Assembly: GCA_950106755.1 (NCBI GenBank)
Contig: OX467083.1
Span: 17,169,029-17,233,028 of the forward strand
DNA: 64,000 nt
Source of the DNA: Climacium dendroides
Lineage: Eukaryota; Streptophyta; Bryopsida; Hypnales; Climaciaceae
Direction of reading: 5' to 3'
The notes under the pieces were generated by a model that ran no database searches, had not been told where the DNA came from, and was given only the letters and a program-made list of their open reading frames with translations. Of this stretch, positions 24,265 to 36,280 are shown in pieces. The position numbers and the translations under genes are program-made. Each line of letters opens with the position of its first letter. Position 1 is the stretch's first letter.

Positions 24265-26536
24265 TCATGATACCCCTGACATGAACTTGTGAAGAGTGTC
24301 ATCTTTGTGTTCTTCATCATGGTTGGGCAATTCCTTGATCGCCTGTTGTTCATCAAACTGCAAACAAAAATTACAGCAATCCCATCACCCAAGTTCAGTT
24401 CCTAACTGAAGGAGCCATATTTCAGGTAAAAATATGAAGAGCCCTGTTGCAACTGCTACATCATATGATGTGCTTACACTCAGGTATAATCAGGCAACAA
24501 CACAGAAAACAAAACTGGACAATGGAAGAAATTGTACCATAACATGCTCAATATGTCGCCGTGTGTCTGGGTGGAGATCAGATAATGAGGCATTGGGTAA
24601 GTTGACCTTAGTGACGTCAATCTCTGCCTCTCCTTCAAGAACAATATGCCACCAATCCATGGTGTAATGTTTCTGAAGGTGGATTGCCAACAGCTTGCCA
24701 TCCTCTGTAGCATAAACCAATAAATTTAGAAACTTCCAGGCCTTTCCATGCAGAATATGGCATCCAGAGCTCTAATTTTAAATGTGCTGAAAGAATAGGA
24801 TGGTGTGAATTTTTATGCTCCAACATTTAGAAATTTAGAATGACTAGAATGGAGCCTGTTGCATTGCAACACCACCAAAAAGTTGCAAGATTTCATTGAG
24901 AAGATATTTGGATGTCATTAGGGTTTTGCAAGACTGAATGAATGAAACACTAAGCATGTGAAAATGTGAAAGACAAAATTGCAAGACACTTTGCATCTAT
25001 TCTAAGAGGCGGTGGACTCTGAAAGTGTTTTTTCTAATCCATGAAGCACCTAATAGTAGAGATTCAGGTATATTTAGGACTACTTTCCTGAGAGCTTACC
25101 CAAATTCCAGAAGCACTCTGATGGTTTCACAGGTTTATTGAGGTCACCCTGCACACAAAAGATAAAGTTATATTTCATTAACCAGTGTGACCTTTTAGAG
25201 GAATGAGGTGTGTTCCAAAATGAACGAGTACTGAGATTCAATTTCACATTAGAAGAAATTCCAGAGTGGCTTGGCCCTCAAGATTCTTAGATCCCTGTAT
25301 TTACAAGTCTCGGGAGAAATTTGGTTCTGCATGATGGCAGATGCACTATATGACAAAAAAAAAATTCTCCGAATCTTGACAAGTACTTGGGAACTGACTG
25401 GAACTCAGGGACCAAAACTGCAAAGTTTTTCTTGTAACGAAATCACGTTCGTGGGGATCACATGCAATTTCAGTGTGGAAAAAAGCATGTAAAAGGTACC
25501 TCCAGGAGGGGTGCTTGACCTTTCAGGCCAACTTTCAAGTATCTCGGTTGGATATCGCAAATGATAGATTTTGCTTTTGTTCCTGTGGGTACTGGAATAT
25601 GCAACGTAGTGTCATAAAGGGTTTGTGTCCACGAGTAGTTTTCAAGGTCTGCTCCATTGCCAGCATTAGGGTCTGAATATCACATATAAGTAAATGGTCA
25701 ACTATTATGCCATCTCCTTGGAACCTTATCTCAACGGAAAACACAAGATTATCATGTGCTTGTAACTCACCCAAATCCTTGGGTTCCATGGCCTTGGCTT
25801 CCCCTTTCTCCTCCTCTGACAGTGGGTGCATCTCCGTCGTCGCTTCAGGTTCAAAAGCCAAGTTGGATGTCAAAGGGACGTCCTCTGCAGCTGTGATAAC
25901 TGCCGTCTCCCGAGCCTCATAAAAATTCTCATCATCATCATTCACGTTGACAACGTTCTTCCCAGCAACCGAGGTTTCGGAGTTTTCTTCACAGATGTCT
26001 GCTGCACGGTATTCGGACGGGGTGATGATCACCGTTTCTTTATCTTGGAAAGAATTTTTGGAGCATTCCGAGGTGGGACTGGAGCCTTGGGTGCTCTCTG
26101 AGAGACTGACATGCTGTTTATGTTCTTCCTGCTCCGGGTTGTCAAAAATTTCATCAAGCTTGGCAATCTTATCGGGACCGCCGTAGGCATCTTCAATGTC
26201 ATCAGTGTCCACTCGTCTTCGTTTGGCAGCAGACAGCATCTCCGAGACGCGAACATCCACCCCTTCCTGGGAAGCGATCCCAGTCTCTCGGAACAGGAAC
26301 TCAATCACGGTGGAAAGCAAATCAAGGGGCTGCTGCTGGTGCTCCCGAAGAAGGTACCCTAAAACCTCGTCATAGGGTCGCTCACAGCTGGTAGCATCCG
26401 AGGGCCGGGAAGAGTAAGGGTCAGGAGGGTAATCTTCCTCCTCATCTTCATAGCCATTGTCCACATCTTGCAAGTTGGCTCTCACTATAGTTTCCACATC
26501 TTCAGAGTCTTCCTCATACTCCGAAATTATGGCCAT
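24265..26536 (-). CDS. NudC-domain chaperone (BOBBER-like), five exons
   Basis: Exons on the minus strand are 26536-25771, 25672-25500, 25148-25100, 24704-24538 and 24357-24265. All have GT-AG introns and keep frame, giving 415 aa. The start MAIISEYEED matches the MAIISE start of plant BOBBER proteins, so I prefer it to the ATG 12 bases upstream. Residues about 55-90 (YDEVLGYLLREHQQQPLDLL...FLFRETG) resemble the N-terminal helical region of NudC. A basic KRRR follows, then a ~150-residue acidic linker. A CS/p23-like domain runs from about 266 (ENYSWTQTL) through CFWNLEDGKLLAIHLQKH to MDWWHIVLEGEAEIDV and KLSDL-like 'SLSDLHPDTRR'. The C-terminal tail is 'DEQQAIKELPNHDEEH...'. Family members are HSP90-associated or intrinsic chaperones; in Arabidopsis BOB1 acts in development and thermotolerance. 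The protein is longer than typical ~300-residue plant BOBBERs because of the linker. The activity here is inferred from the family. Confidence 0.93.
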
Positions 26537-28814
26537 TATCACAAACAAATAGAATCAACCTGACAAAATGCGCACTTCTACTGTCACAAGATACACAAAC
26601 CTCACCGATATCCTGACAACTGATGCCCCAATAGACTTGAAAATTCTGACACTATCATATGCAAAGATATGCCTCATGTACATGACTGAACAGAACAGCC
26701 TATTTGCACACCACGCACATAACCGTGGAGAAAGTGAACTCGTTCACTGCGGAAACTACCCCCCGAGCACCACGAACGCTCAAAATGTCATTTATGGGCA
26801 CTTTCTCTCGTTGGATTTTCTTAAGTATTTCGACAAACACATGGCAACGTTCTTCATTGATTCGGGTGACATAAAATTTAGCTCCGTCCGCAATTTCTTT
26901 CTTTTATAACATGATCAATCAAACTGGTCATTTTGAAACCATGAAATCTCGAACCTTGAGGAGCTAATCACATACCTGAAAAGGCACTACATTGAGCTTG
27001 CAAAAAACTTACGAAACCGCAAGATGGTTGAGAAGATGCTGCTGCACCCTCCTGGCTTCTACAAACGAATGCAAATAGTTACAGGAAATCTATGATGACC
27101 CGTAGCATGGCACTGCCTGGAAACCACGATCCCTAGAATGGGTACCTAATTGACAAGGGAGGTGCATTAAGATACCTGTGGTGGGGATTGAGAGGTTCTG
27201 GATTTAGGCATGGCTGTTGCAATCAGTTTTCTCTTGCACGAAATTTTGCAGTTGCAGGCGAAGGTTTCGTGAGCTTGACCGTTCAGATCACTTGCGCCCC
27301 TTCAGTTGTTATTTGTTCCAAGTATGGTGCTCATATGCTCTCCCAAAAGTTACAGAATATATTCATGTAACTTACCATACGTGGATGCTTCAGCGAACAA
27401 AAATAGTTAGTAGTGAACATCCAAAGCCTCGAGTCCCTCAAAGGCCGCATAAGCTCGGTGATTTTGAGTTCAAAGGAGAGAATCTATCAGCAAATTCTGT
27501 CGCTTAATTATCTCCTTGCCATGGTAATCGTTTCAATACAATAGCACCATAGAATTTCCCGAGGTCGCCAAAAATTGAGTCAAGATGCTCTGTGATCGAC
27601 AAGAGCAATAGCTGGCAGAAGGTCCAGATGGGTGAGTACCCACAATTTGAACTCTACTAGGTAACCACCAGCATGGTTTTAACATACCAGTGCTGAACAG
27701 CGATCTCTAAGAACACGAGAAACGTTTTGCCCTTCCGAGAAAATCTTGCATGAGTACAATGTGGAAATGCTGCTTAACAGGACCTGCTCGAGTTCAGAAT
27801 GCTGAAATGTAGGTGTGACAAACTCTCTACCAGGAGGCCAACTTTTCACCTGAAAGACTGGCTAAGGCAACAAAGCAAGCAAGAAATATTAGCAACCGCT
27901 GAGTCCTCGAGCCGCACAAGGTATTGTTGGAATAACTTCAACGAGGAGCTCTGCGTCACCGTCAACGACACTAGAGCGAGAAACATTGCCATTCCTCCAA
28001 GTAGAAGCATTAATGTCATGAAAAAGAACAGTTCTGTAGATTCTAAGTATTCAAAAGACGGGATTCATTGTTAGTGCCCTCTACACGTCAGAATACAGCC
28101 ACCTGATCTTGTACACAGTGCACAGCGCCAGGCCTTTAAGCAATATGTCCTAATCGGGGCACAATGCAATTATGTAATCTGCAGTTAATTAACAAAAACA
28201 GAGCTTACAAGGAGCAAAACTCTTCCAAGAGAGAAGTGTTAGAAAAAACGATTGAAAGCAGATGCAAGTTTACTTCATGCAAGTGCCACCCAAGTTAGTA
28301 TGTAGTGGGTTCAGTAGTAAAAACATAACCTGCTTGAAAAAAAGGGTCATGTTGCCAGAATGAACTAGAACCATCCCAGTAATTGGAGACGGACACACAT
28401 TAATAGCAAGAAATGCGCTCACTTTTGAGCCTCCTACAGCATCCACCCGGAATTTTCCTGTCGACGAATCTATTCTAGTAAAGGCTAAGACTCAGCCTCA
28501 ATGTCGGCTTTCCCCTCAAAAATGCTGGATGCACAGTTAGTCAAGGAGTGTCTGATATTGTTCAGAATATATTCAATATCAGACGTGACCTCACCTTGCC
28601 TGCATCCAACCACAAGCTCATCCCAAAATAACTTGGCTTTGCAAGGCAGAGACATTGTACAAAGTTTCCTCCCTTCACTCTTGCTCCTCGTGTACTTGGC
28701 CAACACATGATACAAAGCTCTACAACGAGGTTCAGGGCAGAGCAGCCAGATGACCTTGCTTTTCACATAAGAATTACAACGAAAAAGATCGGCATAAAGG
28801 TACACGTTCTCTCC
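26537..28814. other. Intergenic between NudC and MYB-CC genes
   Basis: Contains the promoter and leader of the NudC-like gene at its left end and the 3' flank of the MYB-CC gene at its right. Both genes lie on the minus strand. Open frames here (such as 28485-28805 minus) have no motif and probably lie in untranslated sequence. No RNA gene or repeat was recognised. Confidence 0.5.
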
Positions 28815-31800
28815 TTAAGCAAAGGACTTTTGTGCCATGGGCCCAGGATGCTGAGAGATATGAGCTCCGTGAGCTTGCTGAGAGACTTTGGGAGGTGAGC
28901 CACCTGTAACCGAAGCTTGCAATGAAGGTATCACAAAATTGGATGGTGTCTGGCTAGACACGTTCACCTGGAGACCAGCATCAGTGCGCGCCCTCTTCGC
29001 AACAGGCTCATTAGCCAATGTTGACCCTGTTCGAGGTTCAGGTTGTTCCGTTCTTGGGTTCTTAATCGTCGTATCAGTCTCGGCAGGTCTGGCAACCACT
29101 GAAGCAGTTCCTACAGGTTGCTCCTCGCAAACTGTAGTTGTCATACTGCTATTGGACGGCCCCAAAGGAGCGGCAGTAGAGGCAAGAGCACTTGTTAACG
29201 CAGAAGGTGCACCGCTAGGTAAATCAGGATGATTTAGTTTAGCCTGTTGCTCAAGCATCTTTTGAAGTGATTGACCTTGAGCTTCAATGCGAAGTTGTAA
29301 CTCTCGCTGGATCTGCCAGACACCAAATCACCCAGGTCAATGAGAATACAAGGCCAAAGAACACATAAGATTACAGCACTATTTGCTGTTGACAAACAAT
29401 ATGTAGCTCTGTAAGACTCATGCAAAGAATTATAAATGGATCTAAGCGTCTCCCAAGTACAGAATCAAAAGTCCATTCGCAACAACAAATAGATGACACG
29501 ACGAGGCATAAAATTTACCTCAAGCTGCTCATGAAGTTTCTTCTGCACCTCCATCTGCATTTGCAGTGCTTGCGCAATCTGGTGACTCCTGTATGCAGAG
29601 AAACAGAAAATTGACTCAAAAAAATATCGCTAAAAATAATTTGAAAGCAAAAATTCTCAACTATACACCCACGAACCATTGAAGGGACATTAACGTCTAG
29701 CAACCCGATCTAATCGATTAAAGCTAAAAATTGAAATAGCATCCATTACAAGGAGACTTGAACTTACGATCCAAGATCAAGAGGCGTGAACAAGCTGTCC
29801 TGCTTTCTCCGTTCAGCTTTTGCTTCTGTATATCCAATGCTGGTACATCAGCCCTAAGACTAGCCAAAACCAATCAACTTATATTATAGCAACAACAATT
29901 CAAATAGCACCACACAAGAGATGTAAGACAAAAACAGGAATCCTACCTTCCGAGATCTCTGGCATGTACTTTGCAAGTCGATACTTCTGAAACACAGCAC
30001 CAAAACAGCATCACAAACGATCATAATCACCAAGAATAAATAAGGATAAGAGAACTGTGGTTCAATTCAGCTATTCCATTTGGACTCGAAGTATCATGAA
30101 GTAGAACATAGCAAGAGTCTCATCACTAGCAACATCACTTACAAGCTCAAATTTCTTGCTAAATATTTAAAGCACGGAGACAAAAAACGTAATACTCGCA
30201 CATATAATTGACAGAGTAAACCCCAAACCTGAAGGTGACTTTTCACATGGTAGATTGTGATTCCTTGAACACCCATCAATCGCAGCACTGCCTTCGGAGT
30301 GGCACCTTTATAAAGCAAAACAGCGGGTCAGACATCCTGCTTGATATTTAGATCCAGGTTTCCCCGTTTGTTGCATTGAAAAAGCAAGGACCAGCCAAAT
30401 TCGTTCCGGAAATAGACTTACGTTCTGCTCCACCGAGGTGCGCTACAGCCGTGACGAATTTCTCATGAAGCTCTGGAGTCCACCGCAGCCGTGACTTGGA
30501 AGATTGTTTGGGACTCTCAGAAGACACGGCACCTGTTGAACCTAATCACAACAGATAACTCAATCACTTCTCTCAGTCCACTGATGTCTGCGATACAGAA
30601 GCATCATCCACATTGTGGTTGGCACAGAAATGCTATCATAGATTTAACATCGCCAACCCAGACCTGACCTATTTAGCTCTAGTGAACATGTCGGCTTCTT
30701 TATCTCCAAACCCTTATATTCAGACATCGTACACAGCTACTGCATCCTTAAAAAACAAGGAATAAAAAATAAAGAACTCACCAGCTGGTTGTTGCTCAGT
30801 AGCAGGTGCTTGCGAACCCGCAGGATCAACTGGAAGAGGTGTATACCTTACGCTCTGGCAAAACGTCTGCAATACAAAGGAAATAAAATACATCAGAAAC
30901 CTCAAACGTAGTTGAATATTTCACATAATATTCCACTTCCGAAGACAGGCTCACACCAGTATCGGGCGGCACTTTAAACACAATAGCCCTGAAAGAATGG
31001 AACTTGCAGCTAAGAAACGCAGCTCTGGCCGTAGTCCTCAAACTCCACGCCCCTCCATTACTTCCAACTGTGGAAGGGCGATTACTGCAAGTTAGCTATT
31101 TTGTTCAAGATACGAAACACTGTACCTACTCCATCCTGGCTAAATCTAAGCCGTCAATCCCCACCACCACCACCAATGCATACACTACGCAATACTTCAC
31201 GTCACGCTACAGTATGACACTCTCCTACTACACATACATATGGTCCTCGCTATCAATATCGCAGCTAACTTGCCTTCTAAAATGCTCAGATGAAACCACA
31301 AATAGTGTACATTTCCAGCACACAATCACTAGCATCCCACCTAAAGTTCACAGCCAAGCTACATAAACATGTTCTGCTGGTAAGATGGGTGCTGCTCAGC
31401 TCAGCCCAGGCTACCCAGCCCAGCCCCCACTACCCCCGCCCCTGAAATGTACATATCTGGTACATTCTTTCCATAGAGATCCACACTGGGTGTCTCCTAA
31501 GCAGCACTCCACCCCTGCTTTGTAAATTGTTGCCTCACCAAACTGTTGGCTACAAGAGAACAATACCGGCATACCGAATATTCTCTTTCTCGTCTCACCC
31601 TCAAAGATTCTGCGTGACCTAAAAAAAGTACCAGTGTAAAAAATACAAAGATGCTCATGACTGTATGTGGATATGTGGGAGAAGAATGAAATGAATTACC
31701 CTTCCATCGTCTTGCTCGACATCGATAAGCTGAGTCCAGCAACTGGCAACGACGTCCTCTTCCGGCATGAGCTGATTCCATGTCAACCACTCTCCAGTTC

Positions 31801-31903
31801 CGCCAAACATGTCGGTGCCCGGTTCAGCAGGCATCGCCACCACCGCGGCGGAAGAAGTGCCTTCTCCATGCGATGAGGAGCCCTCTGGCGGTTCCAACAA
31901 ATC
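28815..31903 (-). CDS. MYB-CC (PHR/PHL-type) transcription factor
   Basis: Minus-strand coding exons are 31903-31700, 30866-30782, 30541-30422, 30305-30229, 29986-29947, 29825-29768, 29588-29519 and 29312-28815, all in phase. The GARP/MYB DNA-binding domain is RLRWTPELHEKFVTAVAHLG...ATPKAVLRLMGVQGITIYHV KSHLQKYRL. It is followed by the MYB-CC coiled coil with the diagnostic LHEQLE motif, then 'IQRELQLRIEAQGQSLQKML'. The C-terminal 110 residues are Ser/Thr/Pro/Ala rich with a KRAR basic patch. The domain order is that of PHR1/PHL proteins, which bind P1BS elements as dimers and are held by SPX proteins; that function is inferred here. The exon at 31903 opens in frame without an ATG. The first in-frame Met is at 31834 (360 aa), so either that is the start or an upstream first exon is missing. 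The exon 6 acceptor was chosen at 29826 because earlier AG sites run into a stop. Confidence 0.94.
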
Positions 31904-33000
31904 CTGCTTCCCACAACATCACAAACACACACAAATATCTCCTGTCAATACCACAAACTACCAAAAATCTCCAGCTCATTCTTTTAAAATATTATACAAA
32001 ATAAAAAAACATCAACTCCAACTCGCCTCTATCTCTTCCGCCAAATCTCCGACTGAAAACCCTGTCGCCTTGGAAACTCTGCCATCGACATGAAACGAAC
32101 CAAGTTTCTTTGCATAAAGCACAAAGGAGAAGCAACCGGGCGAACCGAAACCCTACTGAAAAAAAAGATCATCATCTGTCACAGAAGAAACTGTTTTCTG
32201 TTGCAACAAGCCAGCAGATTTGAATGCCATCATCTCTCCCCTCCCACCACGACAAATCGGCCAGCACCTTAAAAAATTAAATAAAAATTCCTCACAAGTC
32301 TCGAATTCCTCTCAACTCACCGAATTCCACATGACCGACTGCCGGCGAGGAGGGGCTAAAGCACGGAATCTGAATCCGAAACGAAACCCGAGCTTCGCTT
32401 CACCGCTCTCCGTCCACGCCTGCTAGCTTGAATTCAAACCCTGTCGCGTCTCGTCCCAGAAGAAATCGAAACACAATACGCGGAAACTGGACAAAAAAGG
32501 CCACAAAAGCATCCGTCGCCAGTGGAGTGCACGTGAAATTCTCGCGGCCCGAGAGGCTCGAGCTTCCCCCGAGCTTTACGTCCCGAAAGCGACGAGCATC
32601 TACACCGCAAGCGCAAGCGGGAGGGTGGGGTGAAGGGTCACCCAACGAACGAGAATCGAGGGGACGTACGTTCGTTCATGAGATGGACGAACGGAGTAAT
32701 GGTGTCGGGTAGTAGGAAATTCTCTTAGGTTTTACTTCTCGTGGTCCTTTTTTGACTGGGTTAGTTATATTCGCTGGGTTTTAATTCTGTGCACTTGATT
32801 CTATGAGCCTGGCATCTTGTGCTTTTTTTTTGGATACTTGGATCTGCCCTTCTTCAACTTGTTGGGGGTAACATAACCCGTCATAAGGTAGGAGGTTCTA
32901 AAAGCACTCAGGCCCTAAAATCGTTCACCTCCTAAAATGTATACCGTTTGTACATGTTACTTTTTCATAGCCTTCAGCAATGTACAAATAGTGTATTGTA
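31904..33000. other. Upstream region of the MYB-CC gene
   Basis: Likely 5' leader, first intron and promoter of the MYB-CC gene. Positions about 32430-32660 are CpG-rich compared with the flanks and hold short frames only. A minus-strand ATG at about 32092 (MSMAEFPRRQ...) stops after 17 codons and could not be joined in frame to the exon at 31903 with a good donor. I leave it as a possible upstream ORF or leader. Confidence 0.5.
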
Positions 33001-34419
33001 CTCCTTCTGTTCCAAAATGATCTTCTTGTTTGACAAAATGTTCTGGATTAAGGTCAAAAAATCAATATTTCTTAATTTCGTTTTGAGCTGTAGATAAAGT
33101 CCAATGCTCTTCTATCATCCTCCAAATTTGAGCTTTGAATTCATTTTGAAATTGAAGTTATGGAGTTTTGAAATGTGGGTTTTGGGGGACCTTTTGGAGG
33201 AACACTGCTAGCCAATTATTCTACAATTCTTTGCATTTTTTCTCGCATTTTTTAGCTATGTCCTTTCATGTCTTGCATTGATGTTGTCTATGTTGGTACT
33301 AGTTCGGTTACATATGGCTGTGCGTTCAAGATGGAAGAAGAGTGCTTGCTAGAGATCAAATTCGTCATGCGTCTTAGATTTGTCTCCGAAAATAGAAAAT
33401 TTGTAGGTCTTGTGGGCCCAAGCTAGCTACATTGCAAGCTAAACCTCATCGTTGGAGCTGTATATCACATTGTTGTTTTGAGCAAGTAGATTGACCTCCA
33501 AGTCAAAGCCAAACTTGCAGTCACCTAGATCCACTCTTTTGAGTGCTAGTTGGTGCTTTGAGTAAGTTAGAAAGTGAGTTATGAGCTTATAGAGTGAATT
33601 ACAACATTTGAGTTGCTAACAAGCTAGCTTGCGGCAATGAATTGATCACATCACCCCATCCAATATCTAATCTATAGCTGAAGATGTGCAAATTTAACAA
33701 CCATGAATGCTCTTGTCACTTGACAATTGTTGCAATGGTGATCATTGCATTGAACCACAACATACCTTCATGATGAACCCTAAGAAAATTAGAGTTATAT
33801 ACTTTGTATATGACAAAATGGCATGCACATGTCAAAGAAAATGCCTTAAACCAAAACCTTCATTGTAGAAGAGAAGTCAATAAGTATGTTTCTATGCAAA
33901 TCATCTATAGCAGAGCTATCAAAGAAATTGAAGCCCTAGAACTTGCAATTGTGTTTTAAGCCCTAGAGCTTGCAATTCTTCATGAAAAGCTCTAGAGTAA
34001 GCCAAATCCCATATTAAGCTTATGGTAGGTGTAAGTGCAACGTGTATATATATGTAAACCTTGTCAATGTGGTGGAGACAGAAGACTCCAATTGAATTCC
34101 ATGACAAAATAGTTGTGGCTAAGTTCCCAAAATATGGAATAAGTTTCCAATACAGAGCAACGACCTGAGATGATCTTCAAACAAAATTACTACTCTAATC
34201 AACTTCATCTCAATCTTTAGTAGAAATCATCTCCGACTTATACACTTCAAAGTATCAAACAATGCCTGATTTGCTAAACGTACACAATGAAAATAGTAGT
34301 TTACCACTAGTACATCGGAACACTGATTACAAGCAAGATCCATGTCATACCAAAAAGATTAGTTTGGGACAAGAATTTCACAACAATAGGAAGATCATTT
34401 TGGGATGGAAGAAATAGTA
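32999..34419. mobile_element. Mariner/Stowaway-type element, ~1.4 kb, non-coding
   Basis: The left end at 33001 reads CTCCTTCTGTTCCAAAATGA and continues TCTTC. The right end at 34417, reverse-complemented, reads CTATTTCTTCCATCCCAAAA then TGATCTTC. These are diverged copies of the CTCCCTCCGTCCCAAAAT-type terminal repeat known from plant mariner and Stowaway elements. TA dinucleotides flank both ends (32999-33000 and 34418-34419), the expected target duplication. At 1417 bp it is long for a MITE. No mariner transposase motif could be recognised in the interior, so it is probably a deleted or non-autonomous derivative. Confidence 0.72.
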
Positions 34420-34689
34420 TTTCGGTTTTCATTTTGTCAATATTTTTTTAGTTTTTTTAATTTGGTTTCTTTATCAAATGTTGCTTAAAGTCTTTTTAGT
34501 TCTAAATCCCTATTTTTTCTTATTTTTTCCCCTTGTTTTTCTCTAATTGCATTTTTAGATTTTTGTCCTAACTATCCAATATTCCTAATCCTATATAATA
34601 AAAAAAAACATTAATTAGTGGTTGTAGTTTAATTTGGAATACTAACTTTTCTGGACTTGCAAATTCAAATACATTGTTTTTGTTTCCTA

Positions 34690-35147
34690 TAACCTAAAAA
34701 GTCCTCCCCTACTCTCAAAAATGTATTTTCGGATGGAGTTAAGACTACCTCCCTGCCCATTTTTTTGCTTGGATTATGAAAAGCCCTCTCTACTTCTGGA
34801 ATTGGATTTGAATGGAGTCAAGACCTTTCCCACCCTTTCCATTTTTTCCTTGGGTTATGAAAAGCCCTCCCCTACTTTGGCATAAGTATTTGGATGGAAT
34901 CAAGACCTCTTCCACCCTTCCCATTTTTTTTTCCTTGAATTAGAAAATCCATCTCCAACTTTCAAAAATGTATTCTTGGATGGAGTTAGGACCTCTCCTA
35001 CCTCCCTATTTTTTTCCTTGGGTTAGAAAAATCCCTCCCTTACTCCTGCAAATGTTTTTAGATGGGGTGGAATCAAGACCTCTCCCACCCTCCCCATTGT
35101 TTTGAGTTAGAAAAAGTCTTCTTTGACTTTTGAAAATGCATTCTAGA
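34690..35147. repeat. Minisatellite, ~85-bp unit, about five copies
   Basis: Each unit runs 'aaaagccctcccctact', 'ttcaaaaatgtat', 'tggatggagtcaagacc', 'tctcccaccctccccat', then a T-tract and 'ccttgggttaga'. Units differ by substitutions and small indels, and the last is degenerate. This is seen directly in the sequence. Confidence 0.8.
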
Positions 35148-35536
35148 CATGTGTTTTGAAACTCTCAAAACACATCATATACATGCACATAAATTTCTTG
35201 AAGAGAGAGGACTCCAAACTCTAATTTTGCCCTCTCACTGCATCCTCTCTTAGTGCATAGCGAGCAAAAAGAGAGTTCACAAGTGAGTTCAATTTTGAAG
35301 ACATCTTTAGAAGGATACAATAAATTTAAGCTTAAAGTATACCAAGCTGATTTTGACTAAAGTTTGACCAGGGCCCATGTAAGTAGTTCTACTTATAGAT
35401 TAGCTACAGAGGCCAAAAGAGAACAATAGTAATTCAATACCGTACTAAATTGCAACCACTGGCAACATAACCATGGTGCAATTATGTATTGCTTACCTTC
35501 TCATTATTCTTGCCATTGTTTTTGTAAATTGAGCTT

Positions 35537-36280
35537 AACCCCTAAATGATGGACGTATGACCATTGATTTCAAGCTTCACTGCTTGTCATTTAGTTTGCT
35601 GCCATTTTACAACAAGATATGCATGAAAACTTTTATATTTATTTTTCAAAGATGAAATAACATATCTTCTTTATTTCACTAGAATTTTAGATTTTATTGT
35701 GAAAATTTGATTTTTTTGATAATCTTTGAAGATAAAATGAAGAAAAATCACATCAAATAGTAAATTACTTCAAAAAATATAAAAATTTCACCATGAGTGC
35801 ATATTATAGTGATGAAAATCATGGTATAAACTCAAATTTTGTGTCATTCTATAATTAGAATATAGTAGACGTTGAAAATACATCCAAAGTTTAGATTGCA
35901 ATAAAAAATTGAATATTGAGAATTTTTTCAAATTTCAAATCGGAGTAAAAACTAGAGTAAATGAACTTTATTTTGTTAGTTGGGATAAAATTCAGAAATC
36001 ATTGTTTTTTAGAGAAATTTTAGATTTAAATCAAAGAACAATTACTTTCCAAAATACACTAAAATAGCATATTTTGTGATTTGTTTTATAAACTAACTTC
36101 TCAATTACTTGAAGATCAACAAGTAGCATGACTCCAAAATCAACTAGATTTTCTTCATAACCCACTAGGAAAGGTCAAGAAGAAAGTAGTGGATGAAAAA
36201 ATACTTACAAATTCTTTATAGATGAGAAAATTGTCATCTAGAAGCCATAAAATGGCTACCTTGTCACTTCTAGGTTAAGT
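35537..36280. repeat. Repeat B, second copy
   Basis: Collinear with 13688-14450, in the same orientation, about 22 kb away. It begins with 'aacccctaaatgatgga', a relic of the family A junction, so the A-B arrangement is a property of one composite element. Confidence 0.72.

Noticed and set aside
25535..25770. Continuation of the NudC first exon into the long open frame (LQAHDNLVFSVEIRF...)
   Set aside because: This frame lacks similarity to the CS domain. Splicing at 25771 to 25672 restores the ENYSWTQTL start of the CS domain, so the extension is intron and shadow reading.
28485..28805. 106-codon minus-strand frame just downstream of the MYB-CC stop
   Set aside because: No family motif. 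The position suits 3' untranslated sequence of the MYB-CC gene.
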